A stretch of DNA of 64,000 bases from assembly GCF_035634895.1 (NCBI RefSeq), contig NZ_DASQCC010000010.1, forward strand, positions 62,001-126,000, written 5' to 3'. Within the stretch, counting starts at the first letter, position 1, and each line of letters begins with the position of its first letter. The notes under the pieces were generated by a model. It made no database searches. It was not told the DNA's origin and worked only from the letters and a program-made list of their open reading frames with translations. This document shows positions 43,801-52,413 of the stretch, piece after piece. The position numbers and the translations under genes are program-made. This DNA is from Actinophytocola sp035634895 (GTDB lineage: Bacteria; Actinomycetota; Actinomycetes; Mycobacteriales; Pseudonocardiaceae).

Positions 43801-44379
43801 GTGCCGTTCTTCACCGACGCGGACGGCCATGCCTCGGCGCCCGAACTGGAGGAGACGAGCTCCGGGTTCACCACGATCTACCAGGACGGCAAGCTGCTCG
43901 GTACCCAGCAGGTGGCCGGCAGGGGAACGTTCTGGGTCGGCCAGAACACGCACGACTACCGACTCGTGACCGAGGTGGCCAGGGAGCAGCCCTGGTGGCC
44001 GCTGTCCACGAAGGTCAGTGCGGAGTGGACGTTCGAGTCCGGTTACCGGCAGGGTCCGTTCAACGTCCCGCTGCCGTTGCTGTCGGTCCGTGCCGAACCG
44101 CCGGTGGACATCACCAACCGGGTGCCGTCCGGCCAGGTGGTCGTCCCGCTCACGGTCAGCAGGCAGGACGGCCAGGCGACGATCAGCACCGTGATGCTGG
44201 AGTTCTCCACGGACGACGGCGCGACCTGGCGCCAGGCGACGGTTTCCCGCGCCGGCGACCGGTGGCGGGCACTGCTCGACAACCCGGCGGACGGCTTCGT
44301 CTCGTTGCGCACCAGGGCGGCCGACACGGACGGGAACACCGTCGCGATGACCGTGGTCCGTGCCTACGAGGTCGGCTGA
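40885..44379 (+). CDS. Large secreted S8 subtilisin-like serine protease
   Basis: A 1164-residue protein starting with a Sec signal peptide (ACVLTLLAGLVVAAS, cut near AAAPATA). A propeptide of about 140 residues follows. The peptidase domain has all three catalytic motifs: Asp193 in VAVLDSGVDAGHPDL, His225 in DGHGTHVAST and Ser389 in GTSMASPHVAG, plus oxyanion AAGNSG. The remaining 730 residues are beta-rich domains (CARDB or Fn3-like; a PA-like insert around TAGKMVLLRVSKDD) and end with a sandwich domain (VMLEFSTDDGATWRQ). GTG 40885 follows GGAAGG. It stands alone and probably degrades external proteins. No sortase motif, so it is released or held by its domains. Confidence 0.9.
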   Translation: MRTRVSACVLTLLAGLVVAASPPVVAAAPATAEPSGGRVTLITGDVVTADLAITPAAREHPVPYTTMTRDGDEYVIPGDAEPLVAGGRLDRELFNVTGLLRQGYDDAHTDATPLLVEKTAGLRAERKLDQLGLASVRAPKKTQSWRQLTGTGGKIWLNAKLSASLDVSVPQIGAPAAWQAGLTGEGVTVAVLDSGVDAGHPDLAGKVAVARNFSDTPDTDDQDGHGTHVASTIASVDGTYRGVAPGARLAIGKVLDDTGSGQLDDIIAGMRWAAADQHARIVNMSLGGGVDSDGTDPVSQAVNELSATYGTLFVVAAGNSGTRSGMGGPAAADAALTVASTTKTGAVSDFSTRGPRAVDAAMKPEIAAPGSDIVAAQAHGTHVSMSGTSMASPHVAGAAAILAEQHRDWTGAQLKAALVSTAADVDAGAYEVGAGRVDIAHAISSPVLVSPSAVSANLTWPDTDPHADVVTYRNTGTDAITLSLALDLPGAPAGLATLSTNELTIAAGQSAPVTITTTPRSARPGRYGGVLTATAADGRATRTPVSVQDEGESYDLDISVLDQTGAPTTDYEISLVNQETTERLWPRPGAPLRLPRGRYSFWVSFANASGEVVLLAQPVVELTRDTAVRLDARQARRVSVAVDQPAVRAGLWDTSVSVQNPGSTDRSGTVFPQDPRFSTMYVYSPPGVTSPAFHYRDSYRLEDPAMEMFTETTPRVEIPVTWWATQPSYGTRREQVVDGGRGTPEDLSGVDTAGKMVLLRVSKDDEVEDIDQRIAAVAASGAASVAVTLSSSGKARGRSGFPVLYVHPRYTDRLLALAKDGGEVTWTSREGGTERYELTYPSDGAIPADVARTVRTADLASVRTRYYGQPEHTTMQVTASYVTPLEPVGLTWSSPVTPGRERVEHFTPGTWTLRVHNGLDGRETQVTVAAGSTTQLSWDRVVLSPGFTGGTSDPLFGDHPWAFRRNDMVDVTVPFFTDADGHASAPELEETSSGFTTIYQDGKLLGTQQVAGRGTFWVGQNTHDYRLVTEVAREQPWWPLSTKVSAEWTFESGYRQGPFNVPLPLLSVRAEPPVDITNRVPSGQVVVPLTVSRQDGQATISTVMLEFSTDDGATWRQATVSRAGDRWRALLDNPADGFVSLRTRAADTDGNTVAMTVVRAYEVG

Positions 44380-44412
44380 TGCCGGGTAGGGCCCCGCGCA
44401 CGTAGCGCGGCT

Positions 44413-44475
44413 CGTGACCCGCACCCGGCGTGCTCCCCGGCACGTCAGGCGATCGCACCGTGGGTGCGGGTCACG
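44413..44475 (+). terminator. Long inverted repeat after the subtilase gene
   Basis: CGTGACCCGCACCC at 44413-44426 pairs perfectly with GGGTGCGGGTCACG at 44462-44475. The spacer has its own CGTGC/GCACG stem. It follows the subtilase stop by 34 bp and precedes the MDR gene ribosome site by about 65 bp. Confidence 0.7.
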
Positions 44476-44557
44476 GGCCCGGTGGCGTGCGCGACGCGCG
44501 GTGCCGGCGCCCGGCTAACCTGTCGTCGACGACGGACCTCCAGGGGAGACGGTGTTC

Positions 44558-45508
44558 ATGCGTGCGATCGGTCTGACCGAGTTCGGTGGACCCGAGGTGT
44601 TGCGGGTGCTGGAGTTGCCCGTGCCGGAGCCGGGTGCCGGCGAGGTGCGTGTTCGCGTCCACGCCGCGGCGGTCAACCCCACCGACACCGTGTTGCGTGC
44701 CGGGCTCGTGCGCGCCGCGTTCGGCGGCCGTCCGGGTCCCTACGTGCCGGGCATGGACGCGGCGGGCGTCGTCGACGCGATCGGTCCGGACACCGACACC
44801 TCGCTCCGTCCTGGGGACCCGGTGGTCGCGATCGTGCGTGCCTACGGCCCGCGCGGGGGTGCCTACGCCGAGCACGTGGTGGTACCGGCGGAATCGGTGG
44901 TGCCGATGCCGTCCGGTGTGGACTTCCCCGCCGCCTCCACACTGCTGATGAACGCCCTCACCGCCCGGATCGCCCTGGACCTGCTGGCCGTGCCCGCCGG
45001 CGGCACCGTCGCGGTGACCGGCGCGGCCGGTGCCTTCGGCGGGTACGCCGTGCAGCTGGCCAGGACCGACAAGCTGCGCGTGCTCGCCGACGCCTCGGCC
45101 GCCGACACGCGGCTGGTGACCTCGTTGGGCGCGGACGAGGTCGTGCCACGCGGCGACGACGTCGCCAACCGGTTCCGCGCGCTCGCGTCGGACGGAGTGG
45201 ACGCCGTGCTCGACGGGGCGATGCTGCACGAGCTGGTGCTCCCGGCGATCCGGGACGGCGGTGGGCTGGCCGTCATCCGCGGTTGGCGGGGTCCGGTCGA
45301 CCGCGGCATCCACCTGCACCCGGTCTCGGTCAGCGACGGGGCCACCGACCACGCTCGCCTGCTTCGCCTGCGGGACCAGGCAAGTACGGGCGAACTGACA
45401 CTGCGCGTGGCCGACGTGCTACCGGCCGACCAGGCCGCCGAGGCGCACCGGCGGCTGGCCGAGGGCGGCGTGCGTGGCCGTCTCGTGCTGGATTTCACGG
45501 CCTTCTGA
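44558..45508 (+). CDS. Quinone-reductase-like MDR (zinc-independent alcohol dehydrogenase family) enzyme
   Basis: A 316-residue medium-chain dehydrogenase/reductase. The GroES-like N-domain contains VHAAAVNPTDTVLRAGLVRA and GMDAAGVVDAIGPDTD. The Rossmann part has VAVTGAAGAFGGYAVQLA, the NADPH loop of quinone oxidoreductases. Zinc-binding Cys and His are missing, as expected for the QOR branch. It ends HRRLAEGGVRGRLVLDF, a family signature. Predicted role: NADPH-dependent reduction of quinones or enones. ATG 44558 is 9 nt after AGGGGAG and preferred over GTG 44552. Monocistronic. Confidence 0.87.
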   Translation: MRAIGLTEFGGPEVLRVLELPVPEPGAGEVRVRVHAAAVNPTDTVLRAGLVRAAFGGRPGPYVPGMDAAGVVDAIGPDTDTSLRPGDPVVAIVRAYGPRGGAYAEHVVVPAESVVPMPSGVDFPAASTLLMNALTARIALDLLAVPAGGTVAVTGAAGAFGGYAVQLARTDKLRVLADASAADTRLVTSLGADEVVPRGDDVANRFRALASDGVDAVLDGAMLHELVLPAIRDGGGLAVIRGWRGPVDRGIHLHPVSVSDGATDHARLLRLRDQASTGELTLRVADVLPADQAAEAHRRLAEGGVRGRLVLDFTAF

Positions 45509-45738
45509 GCCTGTTGTCGAGTGCGCCACGGCCGCGGAAGGTAGGGTGCCGGCCGGCGGCTTGGGGGTTCGTGGCCTTCCGGAGCCGTCCCGCGAGGTTC
45601 GCGGGTGTCCGCGGCGGGTAGTCCGGGACGGTGGAGTTCGGCCGGTCGGGTGTGTTCGGCCGTTGTGCTGGTGCGGTCGCGTCCCGGCGGTTAGTGTCCC
45701 GCCTGCCGGTGTTGTGGCTGGAGTGGAGAAGACCCGTC

Positions 45739-47910
45739 GTGTCCCCAGGTTCCTCAGGTGACGATGTGGACCTCGGGCTGCGACGAACCCGTCGGTTGAC
45801 CGAGTTCTTCGCCTGGTTCACGGCCGTCGCCGCGGTCGGCGCGGTGCTCGGTTCGCCAGGGCCGGTGGCGGGACGCGCCGTCGAGGCCACGGTACTGCTG
45901 GTGACACTGGGCTGGTGGGCGTCCCGGCGGGCGGTCGGCTCGTGGTGGCTCGTGGCGATCGAGGCGTTGGCGGTCACGCTGGGGTGTTTCGTGCTGCCGA
46001 CACCGGAGCCGATGCTGGGGTTCCTGTTCGGCGCCACCACCCGGCGTGCGGCGGCGGGCCGGCTCGGGCCGTACGCGTCGCGTGCCGCGCCCGCGTTCAC
46101 CGGCTACCTGGTCGGCGCGCTGTGGGCGCTGCTTGTGGACAACGGCGGCGAGGTCGACCCGCAGCGGCTCGGGCCGAGCCTGACTCCCCTGTTAGGACTG
46201 GTGATCGGGACACTGGCGCTCGGCGACACCGTGTCCGCCGTAGGCACCGCGAGGGCCGCGTTGCGGACCACCGAGGCGGCGGGCGCGCGGCTGGACGCGA
46301 TCCTGCGGAACAGCCCGGTCGCGCTGGTCGTCCTGGATCCCGCCGACTCGGTCGAGCGGTGCAACGACAAGGCCCGCGCCCTGTTCGAGTGGACCGGCGT
46401 GCACCACGAGATGCCGTGTCCACACCACCCCGACGCCGCGCGGTGTCCGCACGGGTGTCTGGACCGGATCCGGGAACAACGGACCGGCGAGTGGGTCTAC
46501 CGCCCGGCCGACGGCCAGACCCGTACGGTCACCGTGGAGGCCGGGGAGATGCCCGCGACCGCGTCGGTGACCGCCGAGCGCGGACTCCTGCTGGCGTTCG
46601 TGGACATCAGTGAGCGCAAGGCGCTGGAAGACAAGCTGCGTGACCGGGCCGAACGGGACGACCTCACCGGGGTGGGCAGCCGGGCGCACCTCACCGGCCT
46701 GCTCGGGGCCGCGCTGGCCCGGGCGAAGGCCGGGTTGCTGCTCATCGACCTGGACGACTTCAAGGACGTCAACGACACCCACGGCCACCCGACCGGCGAC
46801 GACTGCCTCATCGCCGTGGCCAAGCAGATCGAGCGCGCGGTCGCCGACGCGGGCGTGGTGGGCAGGCTGGGCGGCGACGAGTTCGCCGTGCTCGTCGAGA
46901 CCGCGGACGAGGCGACCCTGATCGGCCTGGGCGAACGGGTTCTGGCGACGCTGGGGGAGACCGTCCCGGTGGCGGGCCGCCAGACCGTGGTCAGGGCCAG
47001 CATCGGCGCGGCACTCGCCGGCGGCGACGACCGCTCGACCGCCGCGATCCTCCTGCGCGACGCCGACACGGCCATGTACGTGGCGAAACGGGCGGGCGGC
47101 AACCGCGTCGAGCTGTTCCACCAGGGCCTGCGGACCGCGTTGCTGGCACGGCAGCAGGCCGAGGCCGACCTGCGCCAGGCGCTGGCCGAGGAGCAGTTCG
47201 TGCTGTTCTACCAACCGATCGTCGACCTGCACACCGGCCGGGTCGTCAGCGCGGAGGCCCTGATTCGCTGGCACCATCCAGAGAAGGGCCTGCTGCCGCC
47301 GGGTCCGGTGGTGGAGGTCGCGGAGGAGACGGGTCTCATCGTGCCGCTCGGCGACTGGGCCCTCGTGCGTGCGTGCCATCAGGCCGCGGAGTGGGCGACG
47401 GAGGGCTTCACCGTCCGGGTCAGCGTGAACGTCTCCGCGCGGCAGCTGCACACCGTCGACTTCGTCGACTCGGTCGCGGCCGCCCTGCACGAGTCCGGCC
47501 TCCTTCCCGACCGGCTCACGCTGGAGCTGACCGAGTCGGCGCTGATCCGGCCCGCCGCACTGACGTTGCTGCGGCAGGTCAGGGAGCTGGGCGTCCATGT
47601 CGCGCTGGACGACTTCGGCACCGGGTACTCGTCACTGAGCTACCTCCAGCGCCACCCGTTCGACCTGATCAAGATCGACCGGTCGTTCATCGGTCAGCTG
47701 GGCACCGCGCCGACCGCGGAGGGCATCGTCGAGTGCGTTCTGCAGCTGGCCGCCGTGCTGGACACGCCCGTGGTGGCCGAGGGCGTCGAAACCCAGTCAC
47801 AGGCCGACTTCCTCGCCGGCGCGGGCTGCCCGCTGGCGCAGGGCTACCACTTCAGCAGGCCGGTACCGGCGGTCGAGCTCCGGACTCTCCTGCACACCAC
47901 GAACAAGTAG
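45739..47910 (+). CDS. Membrane-bound PAS-GGDEF-EAL cyclic-di-GMP enzyme
   Basis: A 723-residue protein. Four to five hydrophobic helices fill residues 15-165. A PAS domain follows (about 190-310) and contains a Cys/His-rich stretch, MPCPHHPDAARCPHGC. GGDEF is intact at about residue 378 (GRLGGDEFAVL). EAL is intact too: EALIRWHHP near 509, ELTESALI, DDFGTGYSSLSYLQ and VVAEGVETQ. So both synthesis and breakdown of c-di-GMP are possible. GTG 45739 has GGAGAAG 8 nt upstream; an upstream GTG at 45631 gives no better domain. It converges on another c-di-GMP gene 41 bp away. Confidence 0.88.
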   Translation: MSPGSSGDDVDLGLRRTRRLTEFFAWFTAVAAVGAVLGSPGPVAGRAVEATVLLVTLGWWASRRAVGSWWLVAIEALAVTLGCFVLPTPEPMLGFLFGATTRRAAAGRLGPYASRAAPAFTGYLVGALWALLVDNGGEVDPQRLGPSLTPLLGLVIGTLALGDTVSAVGTARAALRTTEAAGARLDAILRNSPVALVVLDPADSVERCNDKARALFEWTGVHHEMPCPHHPDAARCPHGCLDRIREQRTGEWVYRPADGQTRTVTVEAGEMPATASVTAERGLLLAFVDISERKALEDKLRDRAERDDLTGVGSRAHLTGLLGAALARAKAGLLLIDLDDFKDVNDTHGHPTGDDCLIAVAKQIERAVADAGVVGRLGGDEFAVLVETADEATLIGLGERVLATLGETVPVAGRQTVVRASIGAALAGGDDRSTAAILLRDADTAMYVAKRAGGNRVELFHQGLRTALLARQQAEADLRQALAEEQFVLFYQPIVDLHTGRVVSAEALIRWHHPEKGLLPPGPVVEVAEETGLIVPLGDWALVRACHQAAEWATEGFTVRVSVNVSARQLHTVDFVDSVAAALHESGLLPDRLTLELTESALIRPAALTLLRQVRELGVHVALDDFGTGYSSLSYLQRHPFDLIKIDRSFIGQLGTAPTAEGIVECVLQLAAVLDTPVVAEGVETQSQADFLAGAGCPLAQGYHFSRPVPAVELRTLLHTTNK

Positions 47911-47931
47911 CCGCCGGTGCTGGTCCGTCCC

Positions 47932-47962
47932 GGTCAGGACGGTCAGGACGGTCAGGACGGTC
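47932..47962. repeat. 9-bp tandem repeat between convergent c-di-GMP genes
   Basis: GGTCAGGAC is repeated at 47932-47940, 47941-47949 and 47950-47958, with a partial fourth copy. The array crosses the stop codon of the minus-strand gene (47952), so copy-number change could move that stop by three codons at a time. Confidence 0.7.
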
Positions 47963-49973
47963 CGGTTCGCAGCAGGGTGTGGATCTCCTCCCCGGTGAGC
48001 AGCTCGCCGTAGTGCGGGCCGAGACCGGCGACGACGCCGAGCCGGGCGAGGGTCTCCGCCTGGTCCGCGGTGGTCACGCCCTCGGCGTAGACGTCCATGC
48101 CCAGGTTGTGGTTGGCCCACTTGAGCATGCCGACGGCGGCGGAGCGCACCACCGGGTCCGCGCCTTCGGCGAGCGCGCCGACCACCGTGCTGTCGACCTT
48201 GATGCCCGCCAGCCGCACGCCGGAACCGGCCAGCGCGTCGAACCGGCCGCCGCCGCGTTGCTCCCGGACCACGGTGACCCCGCCGGCGACGAGGTTCTCC
48301 AGCTCCTCCCGCTGGTCCTCGTCCATCGCCATCAGCACGTCGTCCCCGACCAGCAGCTGGAGGCGAACGGGCGGTAGTCCCGCCCGGTCGAGCACCCGCC
48401 GGACCGACGCCGCCAGCTCGGGTTCCTTGGACTGCCGGTGGCTCAGCCGCACGGCCACGACGGGCGCCCGCTCGCCGAACTCGGCCAGCCAGCGCCCACC
48501 CGCCGCGCACGCGTCGTCGAGGACGAGATAGCCGAGGCGAAGGGTGCTGCCGGTGGTCTCGGCCAGTTCGCGGAACTGCGCCGGGGTCAGCGGGCCGCGC
48601 TCCGGGTGGTTCCACCGCAACGCCGCCTCGACCGCCACCACCTCGGGAGCGGCCAGGGAGAACACCGGCGTGTAGCAGACCTCGATCTCACCTTCCCCCA
48701 TCGCGCCGGCCACGGTGGCGGCGACGGTGAACCGGTCCCGCTCACGGGCATCCCGCGCTGGGTCGTACAGGGTCCAGCGGGCGCGACCGTCCTCGCGGCT
48801 CCACCGGGCGGCCACCTCCGCGGTGCGCGCCAGCTCGGTCGGCGAGGCACCGACGACCCGGCACACGCTGATGCCGGTGCTGACCGTCAACCCGATCCCG
48901 GCGTCGTCGAGGTACACGGGCTCGGCCAGCAACGCGTCGACCTCCTCGACCAGGCGGACCAACGCGAGCGTGTTCTCCGGGGTCTCGACCAGCACGGTGA
49001 ACTCGTCACCACCGGTGCGAGCGACCCGGCCGAGCCCCTCGCACGCGTCGCTGAGCCGGTGACCCACCGACCGCAGTACCCGGTCGCCCACATCGTGCCC
49101 GAGCGCATCGTTGACCACGTGGAAGCCATCGACGTCGAAGTGCACCAACCCGACCGTGCCCGCACCCCCGCCGGCGCACGCCCGTTCGAGCCAGGCGGTG
49201 AACTGCTGGCGGTTGGGCAGTCCGGTCACCACGTCGCCGAGGCTCTGCCGGATCAGCGCGTCGGTCAGCGAGCGGGTGTCGGCGACGTTCACCGTGACGA
49301 GCGCCCGTTGCGTCGGACCGAGTGGCGTCACCTCGAGCAGCACGGCCGTCGACTCGCCGTCGTCGCCGGCCAACCGTGCCTCGGTGCGGACGACGCGCCC
49401 ACCGCAGAGACCCTCGACAGCCGGTCCGTCCGCGACGAACAATGCCGCGACGCCGCTGCCGCGCAGCTCTCCGGCGGTGCGGCCGGCCAGCGCGCACAGG
49501 CTGGGATTCACCCGCAGGACCGTGCCCTCGTCGTCGACCAGGGCGAAACCAATGGCGGAGTTGTCGAAGACCGTCGCGAGCGCGTGCGCGGTCGTTGTTT
49601 CCCGGTCGAGGTATCCCTCGGTCAGCGCGGCGAGCAGCTGCGCGATTCTGGTCCGCGCGGTGTTTTCGGGAATTGACGGCGGCCGCAGGCCGGCCGCGAG
49701 GAACTCCACCGACCGGCGCAGCGCGTCGACGGAAAAACCCAGCTCCGCGAGCTGACGGCCAATGTCGAAGGGGTCGTCGGCGCTGAACGTCGCCGCCTCG
49801 GCGCACGCACACAATCGTTCCACCATTGGCACAATTCGCTCCGCCGGCAGATCGGCGCCGGACACCAGATCGGCGACCGCGGCGCGCCACCCGTCGGCGA
49901 TGGTGGATCTGTCCGCCGGTTTATCCGGGTCGATCTTCCCGGCCGATACCCCGGATAAGTCCCATTTCCCCAT
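47952..49973 (-). CDS. PAS-GGDEF protein with degenerate EAL domain (probable diguanylate cyclase)
   Basis: A 673-residue soluble protein. The N-terminal 120 residues are helical and unassigned, then a PAS domain (FDNSAIGFALVDDEGTVLRV). GGDEF is intact near residue 320 (VARTGGDEFTVLVE), with DVDGFHVVNDALGHDVGD upstream. The EAL region has lost catalytic residues: EAALRWNHP at about 447, LQLLVGDDVLM in place of LELTE, and no DDFGTGYSS loop (RFDALAGSGVRLAGIKVDS). It should therefore make but not degrade c-di-GMP, or use the EAL fold as a sensor. ATG 49973 follows GAAAGAGAG. The unlike pair with the convergent gene is notable. Confidence 0.85.
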   Translation of the reverse strand: MGKWDLSGVSAGKIDPDKPADRSTIADGWRAAVADLVSGADLPAERIVPMVERLCACAEAATFSADDPFDIGRQLAELGFSVDALRRSVEFLAAGLRPPSIPENTARTRIAQLLAALTEGYLDRETTTAHALATVFDNSAIGFALVDDEGTVLRVNPSLCALAGRTAGELRGSGVAALFVADGPAVEGLCGGRVVRTEARLAGDDGESTAVLLEVTPLGPTQRALVTVNVADTRSLTDALIRQSLGDVVTGLPNRQQFTAWLERACAGGGAGTVGLVHFDVDGFHVVNDALGHDVGDRVLRSVGHRLSDACEGLGRVARTGGDEFTVLVETPENTLALVRLVEEVDALLAEPVYLDDAGIGLTVSTGISVCRVVGASPTELARTAEVAARWSREDGRARWTLYDPARDARERDRFTVAATVAGAMGEGEIEVCYTPVFSLAAPEVVAVEAALRWNHPERGPLTPAQFRELAETTGSTLRLGYLVLDDACAAGGRWLAEFGERAPVVAVRLSHRQSKEPELAASVRRVLDRAGLPPVRLQLLVGDDVLMAMDEDQREELENLVAGGVTVVREQRGGGRFDALAGSGVRLAGIKVDSTVVGALAEGADPVVRSAAVGMLKWANHNLGMDVYAEGVTTADQAETLARLGVVAGLGPHYGELLTGEEIHTLLRTGPS

Positions 49974-50254
49974 GCAACTCTCTTTCCCGAGCGGACCAGC
50001 GAGCGGTCGATGATCCTACGGCAGTTCATTCGCGCCATCAATGACATCCCCCGGTCGTGTCTTTCTCGGGAAGAATCCGGTGCGGGATCGGGCGGAAAGA
50101 GCACGCCCCGACGGGGACAAAAGTGCTGGCCGCGTCCGCCATGAACTCGTCGGTCACGCTGACGCGCCCCGAATTCCGGGGTCGTCAATTTCCGGCGCCA
50201 TGCCTGGTCGCGTGATCCTCTACCGCTGTGTGGCCGGCTACCCGATACCGGGCA

Positions 50255-51220
50255 TCACTCGTCCACCGGGTGGGAGGTGGCGTTGGGCAGCAGAAGTCCC
50301 GGTGGCGGTGTCTGCCACTCGTCGAACACGGGTGGCGCGGTGTAGTCCTCGATGCTGACCTCGGAGAGGTCGACCTCGCCGCCGGTGAACTTGGCGCCGC
50401 GGAAGGTGACCTCACCGCAGTTGAAGGCGGCGCCGTCGAACCGGACGCGGCCGCCGCTGAACTCGGCGTTGTCGAAGTTCACCGTGGCGCCGACGAACTC
50501 GGCGCCGCCGAACCAGACCTCGCCGCCGCTGACCCGCATTCCGTCGAACGCGATCCTTCCGGCGGGGAACCGCGCCAGGCTGAAGAGGAGCCGGCCGCCG
50601 GTCACCTGGACGTCGGCGAAGTCCGCCGCCCGCAGCACCGCCCGGACCAGGTTGAACTCGTGTCCCTGCCAGCTGACCGGCGCGCCGGGGCGAAGACGGT
50701 CGCTGATCACGGCCGTGAGCGAGAGGCGCACCTCGGACTCCTCGTCGTGCTGCCACTGTGAGTCCACCGCGGGTTCATAGGGGAGACGCAGGTAGGCGCA
50801 CAGCACGTCGATGCAGACCTGACGTTGCTCGACCCACTCGTCGGCGAGGCTGGCCATGGCGTAGATCCCGGCGAGCCTGACGGCCGGCATCTCGTGGCCG
50901 ATCTGGGAGCACGCGCTGGCGAAGCGCTCGTTCAGGACCTTGACGTGTTCGCGTGCCTCGGCAACCTCGCCGATCCGTTGCTTGCGGTAGGCGACCACCA
51001 GCGCCACGACTCCACCGACACCCGCCACCACCGACAACGCGAGCTTGATGATGTTCAGCCTGGTGTCCGGGCTCGGCGCCGCCGGCAGCCCCAACGCCAG
51101 CCACAGCGACACCGCGGCCACGGCGAACACGCCGAGCCCGGTCAGGACCACCGCGACGAGGTGTCTCCTGATCGACCACAGTCCGGTGGTCTGGTCACGC
51201 CGGGGATTCGTCGAAGCCAC
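50255..51220 (-). CDS. Membrane protein with C-terminal 12-residue beta-helix repeats
   Basis: A 321-residue protein. Two helices (VAVVLTGLGVFAVAAVSLWL and LSVVAGVGGVVALVVAY) form an N-terminal hairpin, followed by a cytosolic helical part (EVAEAREHVKVLNERFASAC). From about residue 205 there are seven units of 12 residues, such as GGEVWFGGAEFV, GATVNFDNAEFS, GGRVRFDGAAFN and CGEVTFRGAKFT. The unit is like a pentapeptide-repeat coil but of period 12, predicting a short right-handed beta-helix. Similar proteins are common in actinomycetes and of unknown role. No neighbour gives a clue; it is probably transcribed alone. Confidence 0.78.
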   Translation of the reverse strand: MASTNPRRDQTTGLWSIRRHLVAVVLTGLGVFAVAAVSLWLALGLPAAPSPDTRLNIIKLALSVVAGVGGVVALVVAYRKQRIGEVAEAREHVKVLNERFASACSQIGHEMPAVRLAGIYAMASLADEWVEQRQVCIDVLCAYLRLPYEPAVDSQWQHDEESEVRLSLTAVISDRLRPGAPVSWQGHEFNLVRAVLRAADFADVQVTGGRLLFSLARFPAGRIAFDGMRVSGGEVWFGGAEFVGATVNFDNAEFSGGRVRFDGAAFNCGEVTFRGAKFTGGEVDLSEVSIEDYTAPPVFDEWQTPPPGLLLPNATSHPVDE

Positions 51221-51491
51221 CGCGAGATCCTAGTGTCCCGCGCCGGGAATGCGGTGATTAAGTCGGTGGATCCAGGTTTCTGCTTGGCAAGGCGCCGGTG
51301 CGTTCTCGTACCGGGTCGTACCTGGGCGAACCGGCAACGCCGCCAGCGGGAAGCTGGGCCGCCGAACTGGTTGCCTGATTTCCGGCGCGGACAGTAGATC
51401 CACAGGCCCACTCGCCGTCGCGTCTTTCGACGCTCCGACGGCGATGGTTCCGTTGGCGCGGCGTGCCCTACCGCCGGTAGGCTGGCCGCTG

Positions 51492-52277
51492 ATGCAGGAA
51501 ACCCGCCAGCCTTCCTTTCCGTCCGCGATACCGGACGGGACGACACCGCAGGGCGGCGGCTGGCTCCCGCACGGTTATCACCTGGAAAGCCACTCCCATC
51601 CCGACGGGCAGCTGGTGTACGCGGCGGCCGGCGCCTTCGCCACCACGACCGAGTACGGGACGTGGGTGGCGCCCGCCAACCGGGTCACGTGGACGCCGCC
51701 GGGTTTCCGGCACTCGCATCGCTTCCACGGCAGGACCGACGCCCGCATCCTCGCCGTCCCGGCCGACGAGTGCGGCGATCTGGTGGGGTATCCCTGCGTG
51801 TTCGCGGTGTCTCCACTGCTGCGGGAGGGAATCCTGGCGCTGACCGGCCGTGGCGCGAAGTCCGCCGGCGCCGAACGGCGGTTGCGTGCGGTGGTGCTCG
51901 ACGAGCTCGGCGAGATTCCCGAGCAGTCGTTGCACCTGCCCGAGCCACGCGACGACCGCCTGCGCACCGTCAGCGATCTCCTGCATGCCGACCCCGGCGA
52001 CAACACGACCCTGCCCGAGCTGGGGCGGATCGCCGGGACGAGCGAACGCACGCTCAGCCGCCTGTTCCACGCGGAGCTCGGCATGAGCTTTCACCGCTGG
52101 CGCACCATCCTGCGCATCCACCACGCGCTGATCCGGCTCACCGACGGCGTTTCCGTGACCGACACCGCGATCACCTGTGGTTGGTCGAACCCGTCGACGT
52201 TCATCGAGGCGTTCACCGCCGTCGTGGGGCAGACCCCAGGGCGCTACCAGGCCGATCTACGCGACCGCGCCGAGTAG
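51492..52277 (+). CDS. AraC-family regulator (cupin sensor + HTH)
   Basis: A 261-residue protein. The N-terminal cupin-like sensor has HSHPDGQLVYAAAGAFATTT and WTPPGFRHSHRFHGRTDARI, with several His that may bind metal or ligand. The C-terminal double HTH reads LGRIAGTSERTLSRLFHAEL, FHRWRTILRIHHALIRL and TAITCGWSNPSTFIEAFTAV. ATG 51492 gives the right length, although its ribosome site is weak. It lies 136 bp upstream of, and in line with, the aromatic hydroxylase gene. Control of that gene is likely. Confidence 0.87.
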   Translation: MQETRQPSFPSAIPDGTTPQGGGWLPHGYHLESHSHPDGQLVYAAAGAFATTTEYGTWVAPANRVTWTPPGFRHSHRFHGRTDARILAVPADECGDLVGYPCVFAVSPLLREGILALTGRGAKSAGAERRLRAVVLDELGEIPEQSLHLPEPRDDRLRTVSDLLHADPGDNTTLPELGRIAGTSERTLSRLFHAELGMSFHRWRTILRIHHALIRLTDGVSVTDTAITCGWSNPSTFIEAFTAVVGQTPGRYQADLRDRAE

Positions 52278-52413
52278 CACACAAAGTTGGCGGGTTTCCG
52301 TTACCGGACGGCTGACTATCGGTGGACGGCAATCTCTGGCGGGCTCACAGTGGTGATCGACAGTTCACCCGTCGGCCTGGTTGTCGACGACCATCTCTTT
52401 CCCGAGGAACAAC

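Noticed and set aside
40900..44424. Long minus-strand open frame across the subtilase gene
   Set aside because: The plus strand has a signal peptide and all three catalytic motifs; the antisense product is low-complexity Arg/Gly/His and has no domain.
47932..47962. Short tandem repeats as a CRISPR array
   Set aside because: The repeat unit is 9 bp, without spacers, and no cas genes are near.
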